A DNA stretch of 50,580 nucleotides from JAAZZIT01 sp964480525 (GTDB lineage: Bacteria; Bacillota; Clostridia; Oscillospirales; Ruminococcaceae), in NCBI GenBank assembly GCA_964480525.1, contig CAYZOV010000012.1, positions 1-50,580 on the forward strand, written 5' to 3'. This document shows positions 1 to 7,755 of this stretch, piece after piece; the stretch's first letter is position 1; every line of letters begins with the position of its first letter. The position numbers were made by a program, and so were the translations under genes. A model generated the notes under the pieces. That model made no database searches and was not told the DNA's origin. It saw only the letters and a program-made list of their open reading frames with translations.

Positions 1-65
1 TGTTGGGCAACATCCCAAACCCTTTAACAATTTCAAAGAAATTGGCTACGCACCGTTGGTGCTGA

Positions 66-989
66 TTAAAAATAACCCAAATCAAGAACACTTTCTTCAA
101 TCAAATCCTCATTTTTCATTTGACAAAAAATGTGTTCAACGAAGCGTTTGAAAATATCAGCCGAATACGGATTCCTTGTCAAATAGTCTATGTACCAGGC
201 TCTATTAGCTTGACGCCCTGCATATGTACTAAATTCTTTGCGAATGTTGGAACTGATTCTTTTGGCTTTTCGGACGATTAGAATTTCGTTGATATCCGTA
301 GTTGCCGTACTAATTGGTGTCATATCAAGGAAATCACAGAGCAAGTAGTACTTTGCTCCAGTTACGGCGAGTTTTATATCATGTGCTGTAGCAGAGGCTT
401 CTTGATACATAGTTTTATCAAGATTCGTTTTTAGTTCTGCCATTACATAACCTAAATGCGTTGCAACTGTTACAGTTTTTTCGGCATCAAAAGTAGGAGT
501 ATAGGAAGACCTCAAATATAGAGTTCTGCTCATAGAAAAATCTTGGTCTTTAGTTTTTATACTCAGTCCACCACCAATAGCAGGGGAACTGAGGCTGGAT
601 GCAAAATAGGCGGAGGAAAATGTTGCAGTTTGCGAACCCACCTCAACATCACATCTACCAAACTCTTTTACTATGCACTTGCGAACAAAAATCGGGAGAA
701 ATTCTTCGATAATCGTATTGTCGAGCTTTAACTGTCCCTTTTGACGATATAAAAAGTCTTCGGTGCTATCAAAAATCAAATCGATGTCGATGTAAAATTT
801 GTAATCGTTGAGCAATCCAACCAATTTTTCAATCAACTCGTTGACAGTAGGAGCATCTGCCGCTTCTAATTTTCCAACCCATTCATCATATTTTTGTAAC
901 GCTGCTTCTAATCTCGATTTGTCGCCACTTGGAAGTTTAGCGCTTTCCATTGCAGCAACTATTTTTTCACCATGTGTACCTCTTGGCAT
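66..989 (-). CDS. Type II restriction endonuclease, possibly Bpu10I-like
   Basis: This is a 307-residue soluble protein, third gene of a C-M-R operon; its ATG lies 3 bp after the methylase stop, with GGAGGG about 8 bp upstream. A PD-(D/E)xK-like site is suggested by AELKTNLDK at residues 184-192, where E185 and K187 would be the catalytic pair. The flanking pattern, with KTNLDKTMYQEA, resembles my memory of Bpu10I-type endonucleases. The family name and any recognition site are therefore inference; the role as cognate endonuclease rests mainly on position after a DNA methylase. No membrane segment or helicase motif is present. It would cut unmethylated foreign DNA. The gene is more AT-rich than the pilus locus, which suits horizontal acquisition. 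Confidence 0.6.
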   Translation of the reverse strand: MPRGTHGEKIVAAMESAKLPSGDKSRLEAALQKYDEWVGKLEAADAPTVNELIEKLVGLLNDYKFYIDIDLIFDSTEDFLYRQKGQLKLDNTIIEEFLPIFVRKCIVKEFGRCDVEVGSQTATFSSAYFASSLSSPAIGGGLSIKTKDQDFSMSRTLYLRSSYTPTFDAEKTVTVATHLGYVMAELKTNLDKTMYQEASATAHDIKLAVTGAKYYLLCDFLDMTPISTATTDINEILIVRKAKRISSNIRKEFSTYAGRQANRAWYIDYLTRNPYSADIFKRFVEHIFCQMKNEDLIEESVLDLGYF

Positions 990-992
990 TAT

Positions 993-2171
993 TTATCCCT
1001 CCGATTTCTTTATAGTTTCAGCTTTTGATATTGCAGCAAAAACATTTTCAATGTTCTTGCTGTCTGGATATGCTTGTGATTTTTCAACCAACATCCTTAT
1101 CGCAACTGTACGAGCAGCTTGTTCTATTGCTTCATCGCAAAGGATGTCATTTGCCTTGCAATTCTCAAAATGAAGAATGTCCTCATAAATTAGTCGCCCG
1201 AAACGATTTTTGAACACACGCTCTTGCCTAAGCAAAAAGGGCAGCTCAAAAATTTCTGTCGCAATTTCATAAATCAATTGACTATTGCAAAAAGAATAAC
1301 CTAATACATTCGATTCCCGACCAACGACATAAATCATTCGAGCGTTTGGTTTACAGACACGAATAGCTTCTTTCAAAGATAGAGCCATGTCTATGCAATA
1401 TTGGATAACAGTAAGTAATCGATTCCCTCGGTTTTTTCTGTTAGAGCCAAATTCGTTTTTAGCTATTGCTAAAACATCATATCCTAATGCTTCCACTGAC
1501 CGCCGATATTTTTGATGATAGTTAAAAACATTTATGTACGGTGGCGATGTAATTAATAAGTCTGCCGTATCTGAATAACAATTGAGTTTTCGAGCATCGC
1601 CCATATCCACTTTAATCGAGTTTAGAGAAACAGGAATCTCTAAAACGATTTTCTTTAGTCCAAGCCATTTTTTGTGAAGTAGTGGCAGCGATAATTCGTT
1701 GTTAAACAAATCCAACAAAATTATCAATGTACTTAATAATGATGATACGGGAGAAGAAATATCTTCCTGTATTGCAGAAGTAATGGTTGGCAAGATTTCA
1801 TCTTCAACTAATATGGTTTGGAGAATATTCTCAGTAGAGTTTATTATTTCTTGCCGTTCGGACATAGTCTTATTAGCTAATTCATAGGTTTTAGCCATAT
1901 GATACGCCGAAGCGTTTAGTTCCATACCGTATGCAGAAAGGCTTTTTCTTGCTGCCTCACATAATGTTGTGCCAGAGCCTGCGAACGGATCAATAACAAC
2001 ATCTCCTTCTTGGGCATAGTAATTCAAAAGAACTTCTACAAACTGCGGCGAAAACTGACCATTCCACGAAAAAAGATTGGAGCGAGTTTTGTTATCAATA
2101 TCAAGTTCTCCTTGGGATATTTCATCCCTATCTATTGGTATTTTTTCAAACATTGTCATCATATCAATCAT
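993..2171 (-). CDS. Site-specific DNA methyltransferase (N4-C or N6-A type)
   Basis: This is the modification enzyme of the restriction system (392 aa). The AdoMet-binding motif DPFAGSGTT lies near residues 61-69 and the catalytic motif TSPPY near 208-212. TSPPY is typical of amino-methyltransferases, more often N4-cytosine than N6-adenine. Motif I comes before motif IV, with about 140 residues between them, so the target-recognition region may sit in that gap. A GTG six bases further upstream abuts the GGAG, so the ATG at 2171 is preferred. The start overlaps the end of the upstream regulator gene by 8 bp, indicating translational coupling. It should protect host DNA from the downstream endonuclease. 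Confidence 0.88.
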   Translation of the reverse strand: MIDMMTMFEKIPIDRDEISQGELDIDNKTRSNLFSWNGQFSPQFVEVLLNYYAQEGDVVIDPFAGSGTTLCEAARKSLSAYGMELNASAYHMAKTYELANKTMSERQEIINSTENILQTILVEDEILPTITSAIQEDISSPVSSLLSTLIILLDLFNNELSLPLLHKKWLGLKKIVLEIPVSLNSIKVDMGDARKLNCYSDTADLLITSPPYINVFNYHQKYRRSVEALGYDVLAIAKNEFGSNRKNRGNRLLTVIQYCIDMALSLKEAIRVCKPNARMIYVVGRESNVLGYSFCNSQLIYEIATEIFELPFLLRQERVFKNRFGRLIYEDILHFENCKANDILCDEAIEQAARTVAIRMLVEKSQAYPDSKNIENVFAAISKAETIKKSEG

Positions 2172-2388
2172 CGCCACGCTCCACAGGTTCTTCGGTAAAT
2201 TCTAAAATATCATCAACGCCACAATGCAAAGCTTTACATATTTTTTCAAGAGTATCAAGCGCAAGATAATTACCGCGTTTCAATTTCGTTATTATATTGG
2301 CACTACAGCCTGTTTGCATAATAAGTTCCGAATTAGAAATGCCTCTGTCTATCATCAAATGAAATAGTTTCTTATATGTTACTGCCAT
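2164..2388 (-). CDS. Cro/C1-type HTH regulator, candidate RM controller protein
   Basis: This is a 74-residue helix-turn-helix protein, first gene of the C-M-R operon. Residues about 5-60 form a compact XRE fold, with recognition-helix region SANIITKLKRGNY and the typical ending LEKICKALHCGVDDILEF. The ATG at 2388 has GGAGG 10 bp upstream; an in-frame TTG three codons earlier is less well placed. Small XRE proteins in front of methylase genes often act as C proteins that time methylase and endonuclease expression. That role is inferred here from position and size. A TCAC-N6-GTGA inverted repeat inside its own promoter spacer is a candidate binding site. Confidence 0.8.
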   Translation of the reverse strand: MAVTYKKLFHLMIDRGISNSELIMQTGCSANIITKLKRGNYLALDTLEKICKALHCGVDDILEFTEEPVERGDD

Positions 2389-2414
2389 TATCCCCAAGCC
2401 TCCTTTTATATTAC

Positions 2415-2443
2415 ATTATATCACAAAAAAGTGAAAAACGCAA
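2415..2443 (-). promoter_or_regulatory. Promoter of the C-M-R operon with inverted repeat in the spacer
   Basis: On the minus strand: -35 TTGCGT, 17-bp spacer, -10 TATAAT, with an extended -10 TGA. The spacer holds TCAC-AAAAAA-GTGA (2421-2434), a candidate operator for the HTH protein encoded just downstream. The leader is short, about 20 nt. Confidence 0.75.
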
Positions 2444-2541
2444 TAGATAAAAGAAATATTCATAAAAAGATATGCACTAATTGTTCAGTGCAAGATAAAA
2501 TGTTCCCTCAGCATCGTTTGGGCAATACTGAGGGACTAAGA

Positions 2542-2787
2542 TTAGTCAAGTGGTTTATATTCTGTTACAGCTTTTAGATAAGCTTCTGGGTTGCCGTTGA
2601 GTATCAAATCAGCGTATGCAATCGGGTCATTGTAGATAAGATAATCAAGCTCCGACCGCTGATACATATTGTCGGCTACCTCGTTTTCAACGGCAATGGT
2701 ATCAATGGCAATCATAGTGCCGTCTGAGAACTTCAGCTCCACACAGACCGTATCAAAGTTAAACTCGCATGATAATAGATCTTTCAT
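2542..2787 (-). CDS. DUF6061-like small protein
   Basis: This is an 81-residue acidic protein. It resembles the DUF6061 proteins I recall from Firmicutes integrative elements, in segments such as VCVELKFSDGTMIAID and VADNMYQRSELDYLIYND. Function is unknown. There is no signal peptide or membrane segment. The ATG has GGAGGATT about 10 bp upstream. It stands alone between the restriction operon and the pilus locus, preceded by two strong hairpins. Its position and family suggest a leftover or passenger of a mobile element; this is inference. Confidence 0.65.
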   Translation of the reverse strand: MKDLLSCEFNFDTVCVELKFSDGTMIAIDTIAVENEVADNMYQRSELDYLIYNDPIAYADLILNGNPEAYLKAVTEYKPLD

Positions 2788-2823
2788 AGTAAATCCTCCA
2801 TGATTTTAAGTGTTGTGTAATAG

Positions 2824-2866
2824 AAAAAGAACGATGCTAAGTCTTTCGACTCGGCATCGTTCTTTT
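2824..2866 (-). terminator. Strong hairpin terminator after the minor pilin gene
   Basis: Left arm AAAAGAACGATGC (2824-2836) pairs with 2854-2866; the inner AGTC-TTTC-GACT continues the stem to about 19 bp with a 4-nt loop. T-rich tracts flank both sides, so it may work in both directions. On the minus strand it would end transcripts of the pilin at 2968-3480. Confidence 0.75.
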
Positions 2867-2886
2867 CGTAGCTGTTTTCCAATCCT

Positions 2887-2936
2887 GTAAGACAGATGCC
2901 GTAAAATTATGATTTTTACGGAATTACTGTCTTATC
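2887..2936. repeat. Bipartite inverted repeat
   Basis: GTAAGACAG and CCGTAAAA are mirrored by TTTTACGG and CTGTCTTAT across a 7-nt centre, giving two stacked stems of 8-9 bp separated by a small internal loop. It lies just downstream of the minor pilin stop and upstream of the 2824-2866 terminator. No T-tract follows, so it is not a classic terminator. Confidence 0.6.
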
Positions 2937-2967
2937 AACACACGGGAAAACGGGAATCTGTTTTTTG

Positions 2968-3480
2968 TTACGATATTGATTTTATGCCACCGCTTGTTTC
3001 CTTATGGTCAACAGGCGTCGGGTGAACGCCCACGGTCACGTCACTTTCGGACTTCGCCCAATAAACCGCACTCGGGAAACCCGTGGAGCTGAACCGCACA
3101 CGGTAAACCGAACCCTCTGCGTCGTCGCTTAGCGAATTGTTCACCGCCTTTTGGAGTTCCTCCGCCGAAGCGGTCGTCATGCCGTTTTCGGGGGTTGGCG
3201 ACGTAACCTTTGAAGTCAATGCGTCCTCACCTTGTTTGCCCACCGTCAGAACGTCGGACAAATACCCCGCCTGCGCCGTCAGCCTGACCCCTGAATTTTC
3301 GCACTTTTGGGCGAAAGCGTTCACGGCGTTAAAAACCGCCTTTGCGTTGGCGTTTGCGGACGAAATTTTGGAATCCTTGATGTAACCCACCATAGCAGGC
3401 ACCAAAATCCCCGCCAAAACCCCGATAATGGCGATAACAACAATCAATTCCACCAAAGTAAAACCCTTTTTGTTTTTCAT
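2968..3480 (-). CDS. Type IV pilin-like protein (paralogue of the major pilin)
   Basis: This 170-residue prepilin has the class III-like leader MKNKKG followed by FTLVELIVVIAIIGVLAGIL, with cleavage expected between G and F and the key Glu at +5 of the mature form. It is a paralogue of the protein at 3618-4166: the first 45 residues are nearly the same, and the Y/FWAK and VGV-P-PVD segments near the C-terminus are shared. Codon choice is ordinary for the locus (TTG Leu, ATT Ile, GCG/GCC Ala), unlike the strongly biased major pilin, so it is probably made in smaller amounts. It has its own promoter and an AGGAGGAG ribosome binding site. Likely a minor subunit or alternative pilin. Confidence 0.9.
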   Translation of the reverse strand: MKNKKGFTLVELIVVIAIIGVLAGILVPAMVGYIKDSKISSANANAKAVFNAVNAFAQKCENSGVRLTAQAGYLSDVLTVGKQGEDALTSKVTSPTPENGMTTASAEELQKAVNNSLSDDAEGSVYRVRFSSTGFPSAVYWAKSESDVTVGVHPTPVDHKETSGGIKSIS

Positions 3481-3508
3481 ACGCTCCTCCTGAAAAGTTC
3501 TTTACCCT

Positions 3509-3537
3509 ATTCTACCACACATTTCCAACAAATGCAA
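3509..3537 (-). promoter_or_regulatory. Promoter of the minor pilin gene
   Basis: Minus strand -35 TTGCAT, 17-bp spacer, -10 TAGAAT with TGG extended -10. The expected start of transcription is about 22 nt before the AUG. Confidence 0.7.
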
Positions 3538-3549
3538 TACCCCGCCACA

Positions 3550-3583
3550 TAAAAAACGAACCTATTCTTGCGAATAGGTCCGT
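3550..3583 (-). terminator. Terminator of the major pilin gene
   Basis: On the minus strand, ACGGACCTATTC-GCAA-GAATAGGTTCGT forms a 12-bp stem with one G-T pair and a GCAA tetraloop, followed by a run of six T. It lies 35 bp downstream of the major pilin stop and separates it from the next pilin gene. Confidence 0.85.
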
Positions 3584-3617
3584 GATTTTGCTTTTTAATT
3601 GTTATTTGACTAACAAA

Positions 3618-4166
3618 TTATGTGTTCTGCTTAGCTGTTTCCTTTGCAGTAGCCTTAGCAATACCGTCATCCTGTTCGATGTTATCAACTGGAGCTGGGT
3701 AAACGCCTACTACTGTATCATCTGTTGTCTTAGCCCAGAAAACGTTTGATGGGAAGCCCTTAGCGTTGTATGTAATTCTGTATACAGTTTTGTCTGCTTC
3801 TTCGCCGAGTGAAGCGTTTACAGCGTGCATAATTTCTTTACCTGTTGCACCTGAAGATGTGATAGCAGCACCCTTATCAGTAACAACGTTTGAAACCTTA
3901 GCGTCAACAGAATCGCCTGAATCAACTGTCATAACACCTGTGTCAGCAGCTTTACCGCCACCGATTTTTACGCCCTGTGTTTCACATTTCTGTGAGAATG
4001 CCATAGCTGCATTGTAAATTGTCTTAGCGTTAGCGTTAGCTGATGTGAATTTTGAATCCTTGATGTAACCTACCATTGCAGGAACAAGGATAGCTGCGAG
4101 AACACCGATGATAGCGATAACAACGATGAGCTCAACGAGGGTAAAACCCTTCTGTGACTTCTTCAT
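3618..4166 (-). CDS. pilA: Major type IV pilin
   Basis: This 182-residue prepilin starts MKKSQKG^FTLVELIVVIAIIG, with the cleavage Gly, Phe+1 and Glu+5 in place, then a long hydrophobic helix and a globular domain with one Cys (in QKCET). The ATG at 4166 has GGAGGG 9 bp upstream; the in-frame extension to 4229 lacks a ribosome binding site and is rejected. Codon use is strongly biased (AAG, GGT, GTT, ATC, GCT, CTC), typical of a very highly expressed gene and unlike its paralogue next door. Together with a consensus promoter, a 190-nt leader and a private terminator, this marks it as the main structural subunit. The name pilA is by role; sequence outside the N-terminus is family specific. Confidence 0.92.
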   Translation of the reverse strand: MKKSQKGFTLVELIVVIAIIGVLAAILVPAMVGYIKDSKFTSANANAKTIYNAAMAFSQKCETQGVKIGGGKAADTGVMTVDSGDSVDAKVSNVVTDKGAAITSSGATGKEIMHAVNASLGEEADKTVYRITYNAKGFPSNVFWAKTTDDTVVGVYPAPVDNIEQDDGIAKATAKETAKQNT

Positions 4167-4207
4167 AATGAAATCCCTCCATAAAAATTTAAAAATTTGT
4201 TTTTTAT

Positions 4208-4243
4208 AAAAAGCATCGGAAAAGTACAACCGATACGCTTTTT
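4208..4243 (-). promoter_or_regulatory. Terminator-like hairpin in the major pilin leader
   Basis: Read on the minus strand, AAAAAGCGTATCGG (4243-4230), a 10-nt loop and CCGATGCTTTTT (4219-4208) form a stem with a 2-nt bulge and end in a T run. It lies between the promoter at 4362-4390 and the start codon at 4166. It could act as an attenuator, an mRNA stabiliser, or a processing site; sequence alone does not decide. Confidence 0.55.
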
Positions 4244-4361
4244 ACAACCTTCGCCGACAAAATCCGCCGTTCTTCTTGCGAAAAGCTTCGGGAAAAAATC
4301 TTGTTCAAATTTCCTCTCGTAACCTTCCGTTCAAAGTTTGTTGTTTTTTCTCGGTATCATA

Positions 4362-4390
4362 ATTATATAATATATCTTGTTTCTTGTCAA
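4362..4390 (-). promoter_or_regulatory. Consensus promoter of the major pilin
   Basis: Minus strand -35 TTGACA, exactly 17 bp, -10 TATAAT: a perfect sigma-A match, the only one in the window. Transcription should start near 4355, giving a leader of about 190 nt. This agrees with the codon bias of the gene it drives. Confidence 0.88.
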
Positions 4391-4710
4391 TATCCTATTT
4401 TTATTTGTAACCACTTTGTAACAAATTCTGTTTAATTAACATTTTTCGTTTTGTTTGTTGCGTTAATTTTGTTGGTTTTGCACAACGTTTTTGGCGAAAA
4501 TTATCAAATTGTAATTTGTTTTCTTTCTTCGATTTAACCTAAGATGATAAATTTCAAAGTTATAAACAAATGATTAAGACGAACAGTTCGTTTACACAAA
4601 ATTTATAAACTGCCCTTTTTGATATTCGTTTTGCATAAATAAACAATATCTCTTTAGACACTTTGCACAAATCCTATTCATAACTTATGCAAAGGTTTTA
4701 ATAAGTTATG
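4391..4710. other. AT-rich gene-free stretch between pilT and pilA
   Basis: No coding potential was seen. It holds an interrupted palindrome ACGAAC-A-GTTCGT near 4579-4591 and an inverted repeat TAACTTAT/ATAAGTTA at 4681-4708, both of unknown meaning. TTGCATAA and TTATGCAAA words recur between 4628 and 4713. Confidence 0.4.
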
Positions 4711-4740
4711 CAAAAACAGGCGAAAACCACCGTTTCGCCC
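4711..4740 (-). terminator. Terminator of the pilB-pilT operon
   Basis: On the minus strand GGGCGAAA pairs with TTTCGCCT around a 7-nt loop, followed by TGTTTTTG. It begins 25 bp after the pilT stop. Confidence 0.75.
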
Positions 4741-4764
4741 GTCTTATTATTATTTCGCCAAAAT

Positions 4765-5829
4765 TTACGCCATTGCAATAAATCTTTTGAGTTCTTGCAC
4801 GCTCAGGCACTTGTCAATGGCTGTATCCATTGAAATGACCTTGTTCTTAACAAGTCTTGCAAGTTCTTGGTCAAGGGTCTGCATTCCGAACTGTTTACCC
4901 GTCTGCATTGACGAACCGATAAGGTGTACTTTGTCGTCACGAATCATCGCCTTAATGGAATCCGTTGCGTTGAGAATTTCACAACAAGCCACACGGTTTG
5001 TGCCGTCAAGGGTCGGGCAAAGGGTCTGGGTACAAATTCCCACCAAAACCGAAGCAAGCTGTGTTCTAATCTGGTGCTGTTGGTGTGCAGGGAACACGTC
5101 GATAATACGGTCGATTGTGGACGCTGCGTCCGTTGTATGGAGCGTACTCATTACAAGGTGTCCTGTTTCGGCTGCGGTTACGGCTGCGTTTATGGTTTCA
5201 AAGTCACGCATTTCTCCTACGAGAATAATGTCCGGGTCCTCACGGAGTGCCGCACGCAACGCCATTGAAAAGCTGTCTACGTCCTGTCCCACCTCACGCT
5301 GGTTTACCATTGAGCGCTTATGACCGTGCATATATTCGATAGGGTCCTCGATTGTGATAATATGCGCCGACTTGTTTACATTAACGTGGTCAATCATCGC
5401 CGCCAAAGTTGTGGATTTACCCGAACCCGTAGGGCCTGTTACAAGAACAAGTCCTCTCGGACGCATTGCAAAATCCGCCAAAACAGGTGGCAAATTCAGG
5501 TCTGCAAGGGTCGGAATATCGTTACGCAAAAGACGGATTGCGATTGCGGTGTTACCACGCTGGCGGTACACGTTTACTCTGTGTCTGAAACCTCTCTTTG
5601 ACACAAACGTAAAGTCGGTGTCGATGTGGTCCTTAATGGACTTCTGCTGTTTTTCGTTACACATCTGCTCGCAAATTCTCAAAATGTCAATTTCCGTCAT
5701 ATCGGAATAAGCCGACAGTTTTCTCAAACTACCGCCCTGACGAACAATCGGCGGAATACCCACCGTAAAATGCAAGTCCGAACAACCCAACGCTCTTGAT
5801 TCGTCCAAAATTTTGTCAATATCTACCAT
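4765..5829 (-). CDS. pilT: Type IV pilus retraction ATPase PilT
   Basis: This is a hexameric cytoplasmic ATPase that powers pilus disassembly (354 aa, the usual PilT length). Seen: an N-terminal PAS-like domain with SDLHFTVG near 17-24, Walker A GPTGSGKSTT at 132-141, the Asp box TIEDPIEY at 159-166, the Walker B region REDPDIILVGEMRD at 196-209 and the His box STLHTTDAA near 227-235. GEMRD corresponds to the AIRAGEMRD retraction signature. It lacks the long N-terminal domain and cysteine module of PilB. It follows pilB by 155 bp on the same strand, with GGAGG before the ATG, and ends at a hairpin terminator. Its presence predicts dynamic, retractable pili. Confidence 0.95.
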   Translation of the reverse strand: MVDIDKILDESRALGCSDLHFTVGIPPIVRQGGSLRKLSAYSDMTEIDILRICEQMCNEKQQKSIKDHIDTDFTFVSKRGFRHRVNVYRQRGNTAIAIRLLRNDIPTLADLNLPPVLADFAMRPRGLVLVTGPTGSGKSTTLAAMIDHVNVNKSAHIITIEDPIEYMHGHKRSMVNQREVGQDVDSFSMALRAALREDPDIILVGEMRDFETINAAVTAAETGHLVMSTLHTTDAASTIDRIIDVFPAHQQHQIRTQLASVLVGICTQTLCPTLDGTNRVACCEILNATDSIKAMIRDDKVHLIGSSMQTGKQFGMQTLDQELARLVKNKVISMDTAIDKCLSVQELKRFIAMA

Positions 5830-5984
5830 TTTAAAATCCTCCGGAATTTCTATAATTTTAAACTTCGGGTTTAACTGTTTAACCCAAATTTTTTGCTGTA
5901 ATTTTCTGAAAATTTTCTCTCAAAGTTTCGCCCAAAGTCAAACTTTGTTTCTCCTAACTCCACTATGCGTGCAAATTGCAATTA

Positions 5985-7667
5985 CTACACCGCATAAGAT
6001 ACACGGATAAGTTCTTCGATAGACGACGTGCCGTTTTGAACAAGCTCCGACACGTTGTCACGCAAAAGTTTTGTACCCTGCGAACGTGCAAGTTCGGCGA
6101 TTTCGTCAGATTTTGCACCTCTTGCGATAATCGAACTCATTTCAGGGGTCGCAAGCAAAATTTCGTGAATAGCCGTTCTGCCTTTATAACCCGTGTCCGA
6201 ACAATCCTTACAACCGCAAGCTTCGTAAATCGGGATTGGCACATTCGGGTCAATTCCCATAAGTTCGTTTTCTTCCTTTGTTGACATTCTCATTTTTTTA
6301 CACGTCGGACAAAGTTTTTTAACAAGTCGCTGTGCTACTACGCCGATAAGCGATGTTGCAACCATGTACGGTGCAACGCCCATGTCTACAAGTCTTGTAA
6401 TTGTCGAAGCGGCGTCGTTTGTATGGAGCGTCGAAAGCACCATATGTCCCGTGATAGCCGCACGAATAGCGATTTCGGAAGTTTCCTGGTCACGCATTTC
6501 ACCAATCATTACGATGTCAGGGTCCTGACGCAAGATTGAACGCAAAGCCGCCGCAAATGTCATACCCGCTTTTGCGTTTACCTGACACTGGTTAATTCCC
6601 TCGATAGCCTTTTCTACAGGGTCTTCTACCGTGATTACGTTTACGTTCGGTTTTGCAAGTTCGCCCAACGCAGCGTACAAAGTCGTTGTTTTACCTGAAC
6701 CCGTAGGTCCTGTTACAAGCATAACCCCCTGCGGAACTTTCAGCATGGATTCAAAACGTTCATAGTTATACTGGTTCATACCGAGGTCGGTGATTTTTCT
6801 AACGCCAACATCACCCGTAGCGAGAATACGGATAACGACCTTTTCGCCGTGAACAACAGGCAGGTTAGACACACGGACGTCAAGGTGAACGCCGTCAACG
6901 TCCTGCGAGAAACGACCGTCCTGCGGTATACGTTTTTCCGCAATGTTCATACCGCTGATGATTTTATATCTTGTAATAAGCGACGTATGTACGGCGCTTG
7001 ACACTTCCATAAGCTGAACAAGGTCGCCGTTTACTCTGACGCGAATACGGGTGTAGTTTTTAAACGGCTCAATATGAATATCGGTTGCGTCCATACGGAA
7101 ACTGTTTTCAACAATCTGTGTCGCAAGCTTAACGATAGGAGCATTTTCGATTCTGTCCCCCGAAAAGTCGATTTCTCCACTTTCTTCGCCCTCGGTAAAT
7201 TCCTTCGTAACGTCGTCCACAACCGTAGACATTGTGCCTTCGGAATACATTTTACCGATAGCCTTTGTGATAGCGCTCTTTGTCGCCATAACAGGCACCG
7301 TAGAACAGCCCGTAATTACACGAATATCTTCAAAAACATAAAAGTTTACAGGGTCGTTTGTGGCAACCGTCAGACGTTTTCCCAAAAGCGACACGGCGAT
7401 AAGGTTATACTTTTTCGCCACGGCTTCCGGGATTTTGTTTACAACCTGCGGATTAAGTTCGGTTTCCGCAAGGTCGATAAAAGGCACGTTAAGTCGTTCC
7501 GCAAGACATCTTGCAAATTCAAGTTCCGAAACGAAGCCTTTTTCAACTACGATTTCGCCGAAAAGCTTATTTTTCTCCTGCTTTTTAATTTCCAGAATTT
7601 CATTAAGTTGTTCTTCGTTAATAAGTCCCTTTTCAATAAGGTATTGTCCTATTGGCCCATTCTTCAT
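5985..7667 (-). CDS. pilB: Type IV pilus assembly ATPase PilB
   Basis: This is the ATPase that drives pilus extension (560 aa, full length). Residues 1-150 form an MshEN/T2SSE-N domain (GPIGQYLIEKGLINEEQL). The ATPase core has DIHIEPF near 196-202, Walker A GPTGSGKTTT at 320-329, ITVEDPVE near 345-352, RQDPDIVMIGEMRD at 380-393 and STLHTNDAA. A zinc-binding tetracysteine module is formed by CPTC (453-456) and CGCKDC (484-489), which PilT lacks. It is divergent from pilD over a short shared control region and cotranscribed with pilT. A GGGAG ribosome binding site precedes the ATG. Confidence 0.96.
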   Translation of the reverse strand: MKNGPIGQYLIEKGLINEEQLNEILEIKKQEKNKLFGEIVVEKGFVSELEFARCLAERLNVPFIDLAETELNPQVVNKIPEAVAKKYNLIAVSLLGKRLTVATNDPVNFYVFEDIRVITGCSTVPVMATKSAITKAIGKMYSEGTMSTVVDDVTKEFTEGEESGEIDFSGDRIENAPIVKLATQIVENSFRMDATDIHIEPFKNYTRIRVRVNGDLVQLMEVSSAVHTSLITRYKIISGMNIAEKRIPQDGRFSQDVDGVHLDVRVSNLPVVHGEKVVIRILATGDVGVRKITDLGMNQYNYERFESMLKVPQGVMLVTGPTGSGKTTTLYAALGELAKPNVNVITVEDPVEKAIEGINQCQVNAKAGMTFAAALRSILRQDPDIVMIGEMRDQETSEIAIRAAITGHMVLSTLHTNDAASTITRLVDMGVAPYMVATSLIGVVAQRLVKKLCPTCKKMRMSTKEENELMGIDPNVPIPIYEACGCKDCSDTGYKGRTAIHEILLATPEMSSIIARGAKSDEIAELARSQGTKLLRDNVSELVQNGTSSIEELIRVSYAV

Positions 7668-7695
7668 TCTAAAAATTCTCCCTTTCGTTTAAATT

Positions 7696-7717
7696 ATTAT
7701 AAAGCACATTTTTGTGC
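7696..7717 (-). promoter_or_regulatory. Putative pilB -10 with overlapping inverted repeat
   Basis: A minus-strand TATAAT (7696-7701) is followed upstream by the inverted repeat GCACA-TTTT-TGTGC (7704-7717), which covers the region between -10 and -35. No good -35 is visible, so the promoter may need an activator; the repeat is a candidate binding site. It also lies just upstream of the pilD promoter on the other strand. Confidence 0.45.
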
Positions 7718-7726
7718 AAAAAGGTC

Positions 7727-7755
7727 TTGTAAAACTTTGCGTTTTGTGATAAAAT
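7727..7755 (+). promoter_or_regulatory. Promoter of pilD
   Basis: -35 TTGTAA, 17-bp spacer, -10 TAAAAT with a TGA extended -10. Predicted leader is about 26 nt. Confidence 0.65.

Noticed and set aside
2..151. Open frame entering from the left edge on the plus strand
   Set aside because: More than half of it overlaps the end of the restriction endonuclease gene in antisense, and the remaining 64 bp are too short to support a gene.
4167..4229. N-terminal extension of the major pilin to 4229
   Set aside because: It would place about 21 extra residues before a normal prepilin leader and runs through the leader hairpin; the ATG at 4166 has GGAGGG in front.
4579..4591. ACGAAC-A-GTTCGT as a LexA/SOS box
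   Set aside because: The Firmicutes LexA box is GAAC-N4-GTTC; here only one base separates the arms, and no promoter is next to it.
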